A DNA stretch of 10,385 nt, from contig NZ_CAXRBQ010000091.1 in assembly GCF_964228735.1 (NCBI RefSeq), positions 1 through 10,385 of the forward strand. Direction: 5' to 3'. Of the stretch, positions 1-6,927 are shown one piece after another; the first letter of the stretch is position 1, and every line of letters starts with the position of its first letter. The translations under genes were made by a program, and so were the position numbers. The notes beneath the pieces are model-generated. The model did no database searches, was not told the DNA's origin, and was given only the letters and a program-made list of their open reading frames with translations. The DNA is from Pontibacterium sp964228735 (lineage in GTDB: Bacteria > Pseudomonadota > Gammaproteobacteria > Pseudomonadales > Balneatricaceae).

Positions 1-154
1 GCCGAACACGCCTATAGCGTAAAGAACACACCCGCGAAATAAATCCGGAACCTGCCACTCTGAGTGAACAGCCGCTCGGCAGCACGAACTAAATCCACGG
101 CGCCTAGTCTGAACGTTCGTAGGAGTTTTACGCAAACACGGAGGACAGTCAGTT

Positions 155-772
155 ATGCGTCTGTTTAAGCTTTTCGGCGGTGCGCTGTTGATCAGCCTGT
201 TACTTGGCGGCTGCGGTGCGCTGGTAACACCGGACAAGACCGATCAGATCAGTGCGCTAAAACCCGGCGCCTACCAGATCGACCCTCAACACAGCACGTT
301 GCTGTTCAAGATTGAACATCTGGGACTATCGACTTATGTGGGACGCTTCAACGATTTCAGCGCCAGTCTGGAGTTTGACCCGGCTAACATTGAGGCTACG
401 CAACTGGACGCGCGGGTGGACACCACAAGCGTAGATGTGGACGACAGCATTGTTGAGGGCACCCTGCAGAACAGTGACTGGTTTCACAGCGAACAGTTTC
501 CGCAGGCCGCTTTCACCAGCACCGCCATCAAACCGCTGGGTGATAACCGCTTTGTCTTCACCGGTGACCTGACGTTGCGCGGTGTCACCAAGAGCGTCAG
601 CTTTCAGGGGCGTTTTAATGGCGGTGCAACCAACCTGCTGACCCGCAGGTACACACTGGGCTTCACCGCCAGTGGCACGTTAAACCGCACCGATTTTGGT
701 ATCGACCGCTATACCGCACTTGTCGGTGAAGAGGTCGAGCTTGAGTTCTACGCTGAATTCCAGCGTCAGTGA
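155..772 (+). CDS. YceI-family lipoprotein
   Basis: The predicted protein has 205 residues. It begins with a lipoprotein signal peptide: a basic start (MRLFK), a hydrophobic stretch and a lipobox LGGC with the modified cysteine at residue 20. Glycine rather than aspartate follows the cysteine, so outer-membrane sorting is likely. Residues about 39-205 form a YceI domain, recognised from YQIDPQHSTLLFKIEHLG near the start, LTLRGVTKSV at 139-148 and GFTASGTLNRTDFGI at 169-183. YceI proteins are lipocalin-like beta barrels, and some bind isoprenoid lipids. The ligand and role here are unknown. The start is supported by GGAGGA nine bases upstream of the ATG. The gene converges on rlmB with only eight bases between the stop codons. 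Most YceI proteins are secreted and periplasmic, so the lipid anchor is a variant. Confidence 0.9.
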   Translation: MRLFKLFGGALLISLLLGGCGALVTPDKTDQISALKPGAYQIDPQHSTLLFKIEHLGLSTYVGRFNDFSASLEFDPANIEATQLDARVDTTSVDVDDSIVEGTLQNSDWFHSEQFPQAAFTSTAIKPLGDNRFVFTGDLTLRGVTKSVSFQGRFNGGATNLLTRRYTLGFTASGTLNRTDFGIDRYTALVGEEVELEFYAEFQRQ

Positions 773-799
773 TCCAGCAATTAACTGGAACGCTGACGC
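763..799. other. Hairpin spanning the convergent stop codons of the YceI gene and rlmB
   Basis: GCGTCAG (763-769) pairs with CTGACGC (793-799), and TCCAG (773-777) pairs with CTGGA (785-789) around a seven-base loop. The three bases between the arms can add one G-C and one G-U pair, leaving a nearly continuous stem with one A-A mismatch. Both stop codons (770-772 plus, 781-783 minus) lie inside it. There is no T-tract on either side, so it is not a classical intrinsic terminator. It may act as a 3' end structure for both transcripts. The pairing is seen directly; the role is inferred. Confidence 0.35.
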
Positions 800-1521
800 A
801 CCGCTTCAAACAGGCACACACCGGTCGCAACCGATACGTTAAGGCTGCTCACCTCACCCGCCATCGGAATCTTCACCAGCTGATCGCAGTGTTCCCGGGT
901 CAGGCGACGCATGCCTTTGCCTTCTGCACCCATTACCAGCGCCATCGGACCGGTCAGGTTGGACTGATATACGTCCAGGTCGGTCTCACCGGCAGTACCG
1001 GTGATCCAGATCCCCCGCTCCTGCAACGCTTTCAGAGTACGTGCCAGGTTGGTCACCTGCACGTACGGCACCGCTTCCGCAGCACCACAGGCTACCTTAG
1101 CCACCGTTGCATTCAATGGGGCGGACTTGTCCTTCGGCGCAATCACAGCGTGTACACCGGCCGCATCGGCGGTACGCAGGCAAGCACCCAGGTTATGCGG
1201 ATCGGTCACGCCGTCCAGTACCAGCAGGAACGGTTGTTCATCGAGATTGTCGAGCATCTGCTCCAGCTGTTTTTCGTTGTGGGAGCGGATCGGCTCACAC
1301 TCCACCAGCACGCCCTGATGTACACCGTTGCTGGTCAGTTCATCCAGCTCCTGGCGGCTCAGCCACTTGACGCGGATACCCTGCTGTTGAGCCAGTTCCA
1401 GCACCTGCTGGATACGTTCGTCTTTGCGGCCTTTCTGGGCGCACATGGAACGGATACGCTTCGCATCACGTTTCAGTGCAGTTTTAACCGCGTGGATACC
1501 GAACAGAATTTCGTTTTGCAA
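781..1521 (-). CDS. rlmB: 23S rRNA (guanosine-2251-2'-O)-methyltransferase RlmB
   Basis: This SpoU (SPOUT)-family enzyme uses S-adenosylmethionine to methylate the 2'-hydroxyl of G2251 in the peptidyl-transferase P loop of 23S rRNA. At 246 residues it is close to the E. coli enzyme. Residues 1 to about 75 form the L30e-like RNA-binding domain. The three trefoil-knot motifs follow: NLGACLRTADAAG at 110-122 with the conserved Asn and Arg, VMGAEGKGMRRL at 196-207 with the conserved Glu, and IPMAGEVSSLNVSVATG at 218-234. The start codon is TTG. AGGAG sits eight bases upstream, inside the last codons of hemH, and no ATG occurs until residue 26. Only two bases separate it from the hemH stop, so translation is probably coupled. 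E. coli instead has rlmB next to rnr. Confidence 0.95.
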   Translation of the reverse strand: MQNEILFGIHAVKTALKRDAKRIRSMCAQKGRKDERIQQVLELAQQQGIRVKWLSRQELDELTSNGVHQGVLVECEPIRSHNEKQLEQMLDNLDEQPFLLVLDGVTDPHNLGACLRTADAAGVHAVIAPKDKSAPLNATVAKVACGAAEAVPYVQVTNLARTLKALQERGIWITGTAGETDLDVYQSNLTGPMALVMGAEGKGMRRLTREHCDQLVKIPMAGEVSSLNVSVATGVCLFEAVRQRSS

Positions 1522-1523
1522 TC

Positions 1524-2534
1524 TTATCGCTCCTGAACCCAGTCACCGGCCTGTTCTGCAACCAGCTCGGCAAGCAGGGTGATGAATCCGGCGGAGGCGT
1601 TCAACGCCGGAATATAGGCGTAGGCATCGCCCCCTGCCTCTTTAAAGACATCGCGGTTTTCTATCGCAATCTCTTCCAGTGTTTCCAGGCAGTCCGCCGA
1701 AAATGCCGGACATGCCACTTGTATGTTTTTCACACCCTGCCCTGGTAGCTTTTCCAGGGTTTTGTCGGTGTAAGGCTGCAACCACTCTTTAGGGCCAAAA
1801 CGGGACTGGAAGGTGGTGATCCAGTCGTTTTCATTGAGGCCCAACGCGTCCGCCAGCAACTCGGAGGTACGGTGACACTGCTGTGGGTATGGATCGCCCT
1901 TGTCGGCGTACTCTTTCGGGATACCGTGGTAGGACAGCATCAGCTTATCGGCACTGCCGTGTTGCTCGCGGAAATCGCGGATACTACCTGCCAGCGCTTT
2001 GATGTAGGCCGGGTGATCGTAATAGGACTTTACAATCCGGATATCCATCACTTCGCGCTGTGCCATCTGGAACTTAGCCACCTGATCGTAGATCGGTGCC
2101 GTAGTCGTGGCCGAGTACTGTGGATAAAGCGGCACAATCAACAACTGGCTGTAACCGTTCTTCGCCAGTTCCGGCAGCAGATGGCTCAGCCCCGGCTGAC
2201 CGTAGGTCATGGCCGAATACACTTCCGGGGCGCTGTCGGCAAAACATTCCTGCAGCACCAGCTTCAACTCGGAGACCTGCTGGTTGAGGATCTTACGCAT
2301 CGGCGAGTCATCCTCCCAGATCGACGCGTAGGCCTTAGCCACACGTCCAGGACGCACATTGAGGATGATCCCTTTCAGCACTGCCAACCACAGCAACCGG
2401 CGCAGGCCATTGCCCTCGACCACACGACGGTCGGAAAGAAATTCGTTCAGGTAGCGGCGTACGGCTCCGGCTTCAGCTTTGTCCGGGGTACCCAGGTTGG
2501 CCAGTATGATGGCTGTTTTCTGCTGTGTGCGCAT
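1524..2534 (-). CDS. hemH: Ferrochelatase (protohaem ferro-lyase)
   Basis: Ferrochelatase inserts Fe2+ into protoporphyrin IX, the last step of protohaem synthesis, at the cytoplasmic membrane. From the start chosen here the protein has 336 residues; E. coli HemH has about 320. Visible family motifs are LANLGTPD at 11-18, FLSDRRVV at 32-39, VPLYPQYS at 134-141, LSYHGIP at 200-206 with the metal-handling His203, TFQSRFG at 241-247 and the acidic SADCLETLEEI at 279-289. I chose the ATG at 2534 because its MRTQQKTAIILANLGTPD start matches the E. coli N-terminus and an AGGA lies upstream, though 11 bases away. An in-frame ATG at 2555 would add seven residues but lacks a ribosome-binding site and lies almost on the predicted transcription start. 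It is first gene of an operon with rlmB. Confidence 0.95.
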   Translation of the reverse strand: MRTQQKTAIILANLGTPDKAEAGAVRRYLNEFLSDRRVVEGNGLRRLLWLAVLKGIILNVRPGRVAKAYASIWEDDSPMRKILNQQVSELKLVLQECFADSAPEVYSAMTYGQPGLSHLLPELAKNGYSQLLIVPLYPQYSATTTAPIYDQVAKFQMAQREVMDIRIVKSYYDHPAYIKALAGSIRDFREQHGSADKLMLSYHGIPKEYADKGDPYPQQCHRTSELLADALGLNENDWITTFQSRFGPKEWLQPYTDKTLEKLPGQGVKNIQVACPAFSADCLETLEEIAIENRDVFKEAGGDAYAYIPALNASAGFITLLAELVAEQAGDWVQER

Positions 2535-2566
2535 GTTCTTGGCAGTCCTATCCATTCAGGGGGCTG

Positions 2567-2600
2567 ATTATACGTGAAAACAGCGTCTTCGGTGCACCGA
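2567..2600 (-). promoter_or_regulatory. Probable hemH-rlmB promoter with an overlapping palindrome
   Basis: On the minus strand a perfect -10 hexamer TATAAT lies at 2572-2567. The predicted transcription start near 2560 would give a leader of about 25 bases to the ATG at 2534. No good -35 hexamer is present at 16-18 bases spacing. Instead that position carries TCGGTGCACCGA (2589-2600), a perfect 12-base palindrome. A weak -35 overlapped by a dyad is the usual layout of a promoter controlled by a DNA-binding protein, but no regulator can be named. The hexamer and palindrome are seen; promoter activity is inferred. Confidence 0.45.
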
Positions 2601-2624
2601 TTGCACGGCAGATGACAGGCATAA

Positions 2625-2652
2625 AAAAACCGCGCTAAATAGCGCGGTTTTT
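2625..2652 (-). terminator. Intrinsic terminator of adk, possibly bidirectional
   Basis: The core is a perfect seven-base G+C-rich stem, CCGCGCT (2630-2636) and AGCGCGG (2641-2647), with loop AAAT. Flanking A and T runs extend the pairing to 12 base pairs. On the minus strand it is followed by seven T residues, 22 bases past the adk stop. Five T residues on the plus side mean it could also stop plus-strand transcription. It separates adk from the hemH promoter, so hemH is probably not expressed from adk. Confidence 0.9.
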
Positions 2653-2673
2653 ATCGATCATGGGTATCGTAAT

Positions 2674-3330
2674 TTACGCACCCAGACCTTCAAATACTTT
2701 GTCACGAATATCGTCTACGGAACCGACACCCGGTACGTATACGTACTTAGGCGCAGTCGCAGCGTCTTCTTCGTTCCAGCCTTTGTAGTAGCTGATCAGT
2801 GGCGCAGTCTGGTCGTGGTAAACCTTCAGGCGGTCACGTACGGTTTCTTCGTTGTCGTCAGCGCGCTGTACCAGGTCTTCACCGGTAACGTCGTCTTTGC
2901 CTTCAACCTTAGGTGGATTGAACACTACGTGGTAGGTACGACCGGAACCCGGGTGTACACGACGACCGCTCATACGCTTAACGATCTCTTCGTCAGCTAC
3001 GTCGATCTCAACCACAGCGTCGATTGCTACGCCTGCGTCCTTCAGGGCATCAGCCTGAGGGATGGTGCGTGGGAAGCCGTCAAACAGGAATCCCTTTTCG
3101 CAATCCGCTTCAGCGATACGCTCTTTAACCAGACCGATGATGATGTCGTCAGACACCAGCTGGCCCGCATCCATCACTTCTTTAGCTTTTACACCCAGTG
3201 GAGTGCCAGCTTTTACTGCGGCGCGCAGCATGTCACCGGTAGAGATCTGCGGAATGCCGTACTTCTCGGTGATGTATTGAGCCTGGGTACCTTTACCAGC
3301 GCCCGGTGCGCCCAGAAGAATGATACGCAT
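2674..3330 (-). CDS. adk: Adenylate kinase
   Basis: Adenylate kinase interconverts ATP plus AMP with two ADP in the cytoplasm and so sets the adenylate energy charge. The protein has 218 residues, a long-form (LID-containing) enzyme like E. coli Adk. The P-loop is GAPGAGKGT at 7-15. The AMP-binding region includes STGDMLR at 30-36 and FDGFPRT at 83-89. The LID domain covers about 122-159 (GRRVHPGSGRTYHVVFNPP at 122-140) and the conserved arginines at 36, 88, 123, 156 and 167 are present. The LID lacks the four-cysteine zinc site of Gram-positive enzymes, as is usual in this class. The ATG is preceded by AGGAG at nine bases spacing. It is a single-gene unit, closed by the hairpin terminator just downstream. 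Confidence 0.97.
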   Translation of the reverse strand: MRIILLGAPGAGKGTQAQYITEKYGIPQISTGDMLRAAVKAGTPLGVKAKEVMDAGQLVSDDIIIGLVKERIAEADCEKGFLFDGFPRTIPQADALKDAGVAIDAVVEIDVADEEIVKRMSGRRVHPGSGRTYHVVFNPPKVEGKDDVTGEDLVQRADDNEETVRDRLKVYHDQTAPLISYYKGWNEEDAATAPKYVYVPGVGSVDDIRDKVFEGLGA

Positions 3331-3507
3331 ACAGGAAAACTCCTAAGTCCAAAATTAATAATCGTTATAAATATAAAACTGCTGTCCGCCCCGTTTTAGT
3401 GCCACCGGGCAGAGAAAATTCTTTCTGAAACTGAATATCAGATTACACCTGAACAGGACAATACCACGCACCCTAACCCGAACAATAAGACGTTAGGACT
3501 AACACAC

Positions 3508-3516
3508 TTATCCACA
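3508..3516 (+). promoter_or_regulatory. Perfect DnaA-box match
   Basis: TTATCCACA matches the DnaA-box consensus TTATNCACA. A weaker relative, CTGTTCACA (3521-3529), follows in the same orientation 13 bases further on. The box lies upstream of adk, where DnaA binding could affect transcription or titrate DnaA. There is no cluster of further boxes and no obvious unwinding element, so a replication origin is unlikely. One nine-base match can occur by chance. Confidence 0.35.
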
Positions 3517-3615
3517 CAGCCTGTTCACAAAAAGGTTATTGAGATTACGTTAAAGGGGGAAATCGCTCAAGCTTTCTGTCATTTCATCGTCGTTTTATAA
3601 CGTTTTAGAGGACGC

Positions 3616-3641
3616 AAAACAGGCGCCAACGCGCCTGTTTT
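3616..3641 (-). terminator. Intrinsic terminator of ppc
   Basis: AAAACAGGCGC (3616-3626) and GCGCCTGTTTT (3631-3641) form a perfect 11-base-pair stem with a four-base loop, about 27 bases past the ppc stop. On the minus strand the stem ends in four T residues, which are part of the pairing. The T-tract is short but the stem is strong. Confidence 0.85.
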
Positions 3642-3668
3642 CCTCGTGCCAGCAGTCAACCTGGTAAC

Positions 3669-6278
3669 CTAGCCGGTGTTGCGCATACCGGCAGAAATAC
3701 CCGCCATGGTCACCATCAACGCCTGCTCCAGACGTTTGTCCGGCTGGGTGCGGTCACGGTTCAGCAGCTCTGCCTGCAATACGTGCAGCGGATCAATATA
3801 CGGGTTTCGCACATCGATCGACTGACGAATCACCGGCAGCTCCACCAGCAACTGGTCCTGCTGCTTGATCTCGTTCACCAGATCGATGGTGCGCTGTAAG
3901 CGACTGCGCAGGCTGGAACCCAGTACCCGCAGCTCTTCCGATACCAGCTGATGATCGTAGTAAGCTGAGACCTGTGGATCACTTTTCGCCAGTACCATCT
4001 CCAGCATGTTGAGATAGGAGCGGAAGAACGGCCAATCCTTGTACATGGTACGCAACAGCTTCGCCTGCCCACCCTCAACGGCATTACCCAGAGCGGTGTC
4101 GGAACCCAGCCATGCCGGCAGCATCAAACGGATCTGTGTCCAGGCAAAGATCCATGGAATCGCACGCAGGCTTTCCACGCCACCGTCCTGACGGCGCTTG
4201 GCCGGTCGAGAACCCAATGGCAGCTTGGCCAGCTCCTGCTCCGGTGTCGCCGCTCGGAAGTAGGGTACAAATTGCGGATCGTTGCGTACCACATCGCGGT
4301 AGGACTTCAGACCGTGTTGCGCCATCTGCTCCATCTGCTGGCGCCACATCTGCTCCGGTGCCGGAGACGGGTCCAGTGTCGCTTCCAGCACCGCCCCCAC
4401 ATACAGCTCCAGGTTACGCACAGCGATCTCGGGGATGCCAAACTTGAAGCGAATCATTTCGCCCTGTTCGGTCACACGCAGGCTACGATCCACTGAACCC
4501 GGCGGCTGCGACAGGATTGCCGTATGGCTCGGACCGCCACCACGACCCACCGTACCACCACGACCGTGGAACAGGGTCAGGTGAATACCACGTTCCTTAC
4601 AGAGTTCGGTCAGCCCCTCCTGCGCCTTAAACTGCCCCCAGGCCGCCGCTAGCTGGCCCGCATCCTTGGAGCTGTCGGAGTAACCGATCATCACCTCCTG
4701 GTGACCTTCGGTGTACTGTTTGTACCAATCCACATCCAGCAACGCGGCGATACAGTCGCGGGCGTTATCCAGATCAGCGAGGGTTTCAAATAGCGGTACC
4801 ACCCGCATATTGTGGCCGATGCCCATATCCCGCAGCAGCAGAATCACCGAGAGTACATCGGATGGGCTGCTGGCCATGGAGATAACGTAGGAACCCAGAT
4901 TGTTCGGCTCGGCTTCCGCTACCACACGGCAGGTATCCAATACCTCCTGCACCTCAGGCGATGGTTGCCAGTCACGCGGGAAGAGCGGCCGACGGCTCTG
5001 CAGTTCTTTCAGCAGGAAGTTCTGACGCCCCTCCTCTGTCCAACCGTTATAGGAACCCAGGCCGTAGAACTGTGCCAGCTCTTCAAATACCTGTGCGTGA
5101 CGGTCGGAGCTTTGACGGATATCCAGCTTAACCAGCGAAGTTCCAAAGCAGGCCACACGTCGGATAATGTCTTCCAGCGCCCCCTCGGCGATGATCGACA
5201 TGCCACAATCCACCAGCGATTGGTGGCACAACATCAACGGTTCCATCAGCTCTTCGCTGCTGTTGTAGATCGGCACATGAGGCAGCGGCTGCCCTTTCAG
5301 GCGGGCAAAGATCCAGTCCTTGGTGTTGGACAGTTTAGTGCGCACATCCGCCAGCAGCTCACGGTACGGTTCAGCACAATCGTGACCCACCCGGTTGCGC
5401 AACGCTTCACTGGCTTTGGCCATCGACAGTTCCGCCCGCAGGGCATCCACATCGCGGAAGTAGAGATCTGCCGCCATCCAGCGGGAAAGCAGCAACACCT
5501 CTTCGGTGACCTTGGCGGTGACATTCGGGTTGCCGTCACGGTCGCCGCCCATCCAGGAGGCAAAACGGATCGGTGCAGCATCCAGTGGCAATCGCTCACC
5601 CAGGGTTTCATCGAGCTGAGCGTCCAGACGTTTGAGGAATTGCGGAATCGCCTGCCAGAGCGAGTTTTCGATCACGGCGAAGCCCCATTTCGCTTCCTCC
5701 ACCGGGGTTGGACGCTGCTGGCGGATCTCGTCGGTGTGCCAGATCTGGCTGATCAGTTCATTGAGGCGATGCTCGGCACTCTCGCCCTGATCCAGACGAC
5801 GCAGGCAGTCCGCAACCCCGTCATATTTCTGGATCAGGGTACGGCGGTTCACCTCGGTTGGGTGGGCGGTCAGGACCAGATCCACCTGCATCTCGCTGAG
5901 AGTTTCAGCCACGGTTTTGGCGTTAAAACCACGCTGACGCAGACGGGCGAACAGGCTGCAAAGGGAATCCGGCGTGCAGACGTCGGTGATCTCCAGGCGG
6001 CGACGCACCCGGTGGTGTTCTTCGGCGATATTCGCCAGGTTGAGGAACTGCGTAAATGCCCGTGCGACCGGCAGGACTTCGTCGTAGCTAAGGTTGTTCA
6101 ACACCTCCAGCAACTCGTCACGTGCCGCTTCATCGTGGTCGCGCGCATCTTTGGCCAGCTTTCGAATCTGCTCGACCTTCTCCAGGAATGCATCTCCCCG
6201 ATGATCGCTGATCGTTCGTCCCAGACTTTCGCCCAGGGAGCGTACGTTCTCTCGCAGGGCTTCGTGTAGATCAGACAT
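3669..6278 (-). CDS. ppc: Phosphoenolpyruvate carboxylase
   Basis: This cytoplasmic enzyme carboxylates phosphoenolpyruvate with bicarbonate to oxaloacetate and phosphate, refilling the citric-acid cycle. The protein has 869 residues; E. coli Ppc has 883. The catalytic histidine motif LTAHPTEVNRR is at 136-146 (His139). FASWMGGDRDGNP is at 239-251, GYSDSSKDAG at 532-541 and the glycine-rich HGRGGTVGRGGGP loop at 571-583. The protein ends with the conserved MRNTG, whose C-terminus belongs to the aspartate inhibitor-site region. I chose the ATG at 6278 because GGAGG lies six bases upstream. An in-frame TTG at 6293 would put GGAGG inside the gene, and an ATG directly before 6278 is only three bases from it. 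The gene stands alone. A weak promoter-like pair, TTGGTT and TATCTA, lies about 90-115 bases upstream. No odd features were seen. Confidence 0.97.
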   Translation of the reverse strand: MSDLHEALRENVRSLGESLGRTISDHRGDAFLEKVEQIRKLAKDARDHDEAARDELLEVLNNLSYDEVLPVARAFTQFLNLANIAEEHHRVRRRLEITDVCTPDSLCSLFARLRQRGFNAKTVAETLSEMQVDLVLTAHPTEVNRRTLIQKYDGVADCLRRLDQGESAEHRLNELISQIWHTDEIRQQRPTPVEEAKWGFAVIENSLWQAIPQFLKRLDAQLDETLGERLPLDAAPIRFASWMGGDRDGNPNVTAKVTEEVLLLSRWMAADLYFRDVDALRAELSMAKASEALRNRVGHDCAEPYRELLADVRTKLSNTKDWIFARLKGQPLPHVPIYNSSEELMEPLMLCHQSLVDCGMSIIAEGALEDIIRRVACFGTSLVKLDIRQSSDRHAQVFEELAQFYGLGSYNGWTEEGRQNFLLKELQSRRPLFPRDWQPSPEVQEVLDTCRVVAEAEPNNLGSYVISMASSPSDVLSVILLLRDMGIGHNMRVVPLFETLADLDNARDCIAALLDVDWYKQYTEGHQEVMIGYSDSSKDAGQLAAAWGQFKAQEGLTELCKERGIHLTLFHGRGGTVGRGGGPSHTAILSQPPGSVDRSLRVTEQGEMIRFKFGIPEIAVRNLELYVGAVLEATLDPSPAPEQMWRQQMEQMAQHGLKSYRDVVRNDPQFVPYFRAATPEQELAKLPLGSRPAKRRQDGGVESLRAIPWIFAWTQIRLMLPAWLGSDTALGNAVEGGQAKLLRTMYKDWPFFRSYLNMLEMVLAKSDPQVSAYYDHQLVSEELRVLGSSLRSRLQRTIDLVNEIKQQDQLLVELPVIRQSIDVRNPYIDPLHVLQAELLNRDRTQPDKRLEQALMVTMAGISAGMRNTG

Positions 6279-6490
6279 CATGTACCTCCGCAAACAGTCC
6301 TAAAAGTGCCGGATGCAGAGTGTTCATCCAGTGGTCCGGCGGAACTCTACACCCGTAAATATCTAGATACTTGTGCTTTGATTAGTAACCAACATACACC
6401 CTTTGTTCCACAAATCAAAAACTTAAGGGCGTAAAACCGGTTATAGAAGAGACTGCCAGTTCGTTATGACAAGCAGGTAACAGAAATGAA

Positions 6491-6512
6491 ACAGGCCCTG
6501 AAAAGGGCCTGT
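6491..6512 (-). terminator. Probable terminator of the relA-mazG operon
   Basis: ACAGGCCCT (6491-6499) and AGGGCCTGT (6504-6512) form a perfect nine-base-pair stem with a four-base loop, 26 bases after the stop of the small membrane protein gene. On the minus strand it is followed by a broken T-rich tract (TTCATTTCTG), weaker than the adk and ppc terminators. Its position after the last gene supports the call. Confidence 0.65.
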
Positions 6513-6538
6513 AAAAGATGGAGGTCAGGGTAGAAAAC

Positions 6539-6916
6539 TTACTGCAGAATGTTCTGCAACTGTGCCTGCTTTTCCTTCGCCAGCCACTCGTTTTCATATT
6601 TGATTTTGGTGGTCGCGGCACCGTTAAAGCTAATTTCCAGCCGGTAGTTTTCATCGGTCTGGACGCCCTGATCAAAGCGCAGCTCAACGTTTGCCACCTG
6701 ATCAAAGCCGTAACGCTGGAATCCTTTGGCCGTGACTACTGCCAGCTCTCGTGCTTGGCTGTCCACCAGCAAATTAGGCTGTCCCTTGAGATCGTCGGAG
6801 ATGTTAAAGCCCTGCTTCTGCAGCGCGGCCAACTGGTTCTGGCTGGCTTTCCAGTTAAAGAACGCCAGTCCGGCCAGCACAACAACGATCAGGATAAACC
6901 ACTGAATTCCACCCAC
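6539..6916 (-). CDS. Small membrane-anchored protein of unknown function
   Basis: I do not recognise this 125-residue protein. Residues about 5-20 (WFILIVVVLAGLAFF) form one membrane segment at the N-terminus, probably an uncleaved anchor. Residues 35 to about 110 look like a compact beta-rich domain, with alternating strands such as NLLVDSQARELAVV and NYRLEISFNGAATTKIKY. The tail, about 107-125, is a charged helix (WLAKEKQAQLQ). The strand pattern resembles small PH-like domains, but that is only an impression. The start is GTG, supported by AAGGAG seven bases upstream, and the mazG stop codon overlaps that site. Only 11 bases separate it from mazG, so it is the third gene of the relA operon. 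Codon use does not look foreign. Confidence 0.8.
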   Translation of the reverse strand: MGGIQWFILIVVVLAGLAFFNWKASQNQLAALQKQGFNISDDLKGQPNLLVDSQARELAVVTAKGFQRYGFDQVANVELRFDQGVQTDENYRLEISFNGAATTKIKYENEWLAKEKQAQLQNILQ

Positions 6917-6927
6917 AACTCTACTCC

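Larger units (their letters stand above)
3331..3668. other. Intergenic region between ppc and adk
   Basis: These 338 bases carry no supportable gene. The part nearest ppc holds the ppc terminator (3616-3641). The part nearest adk is A+T-rich (about 3345-3385) and must contain the adk ribosome-binding site and probably its promoter. TATAAC- and TATATT-like hexamers are present there on the minus strand, but none is paired with a convincing -35 element. Around 3508-3530 lie a DnaA-box match and a weaker second copy. CGTTTTA occurs twice, ten bases apart, at 3591-3607. Confidence 0.7.

Noticed and set aside
1..42. Possible tail of a plus-strand gene at the left edge, ending with TAA at 40-42
   Set aside because: Thirteen codons cannot be distinguished from chance, and nothing after them looks like a terminator.
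4812..6269. 485-codon plus-strand open frame opposite ppc
   Set aside because: It lies wholly antisense to a full-length, motif-complete ppc. The translation is low in complexity and rich in His, Gln and Arg, as expected from the reverse complement of a codon-biased gene.
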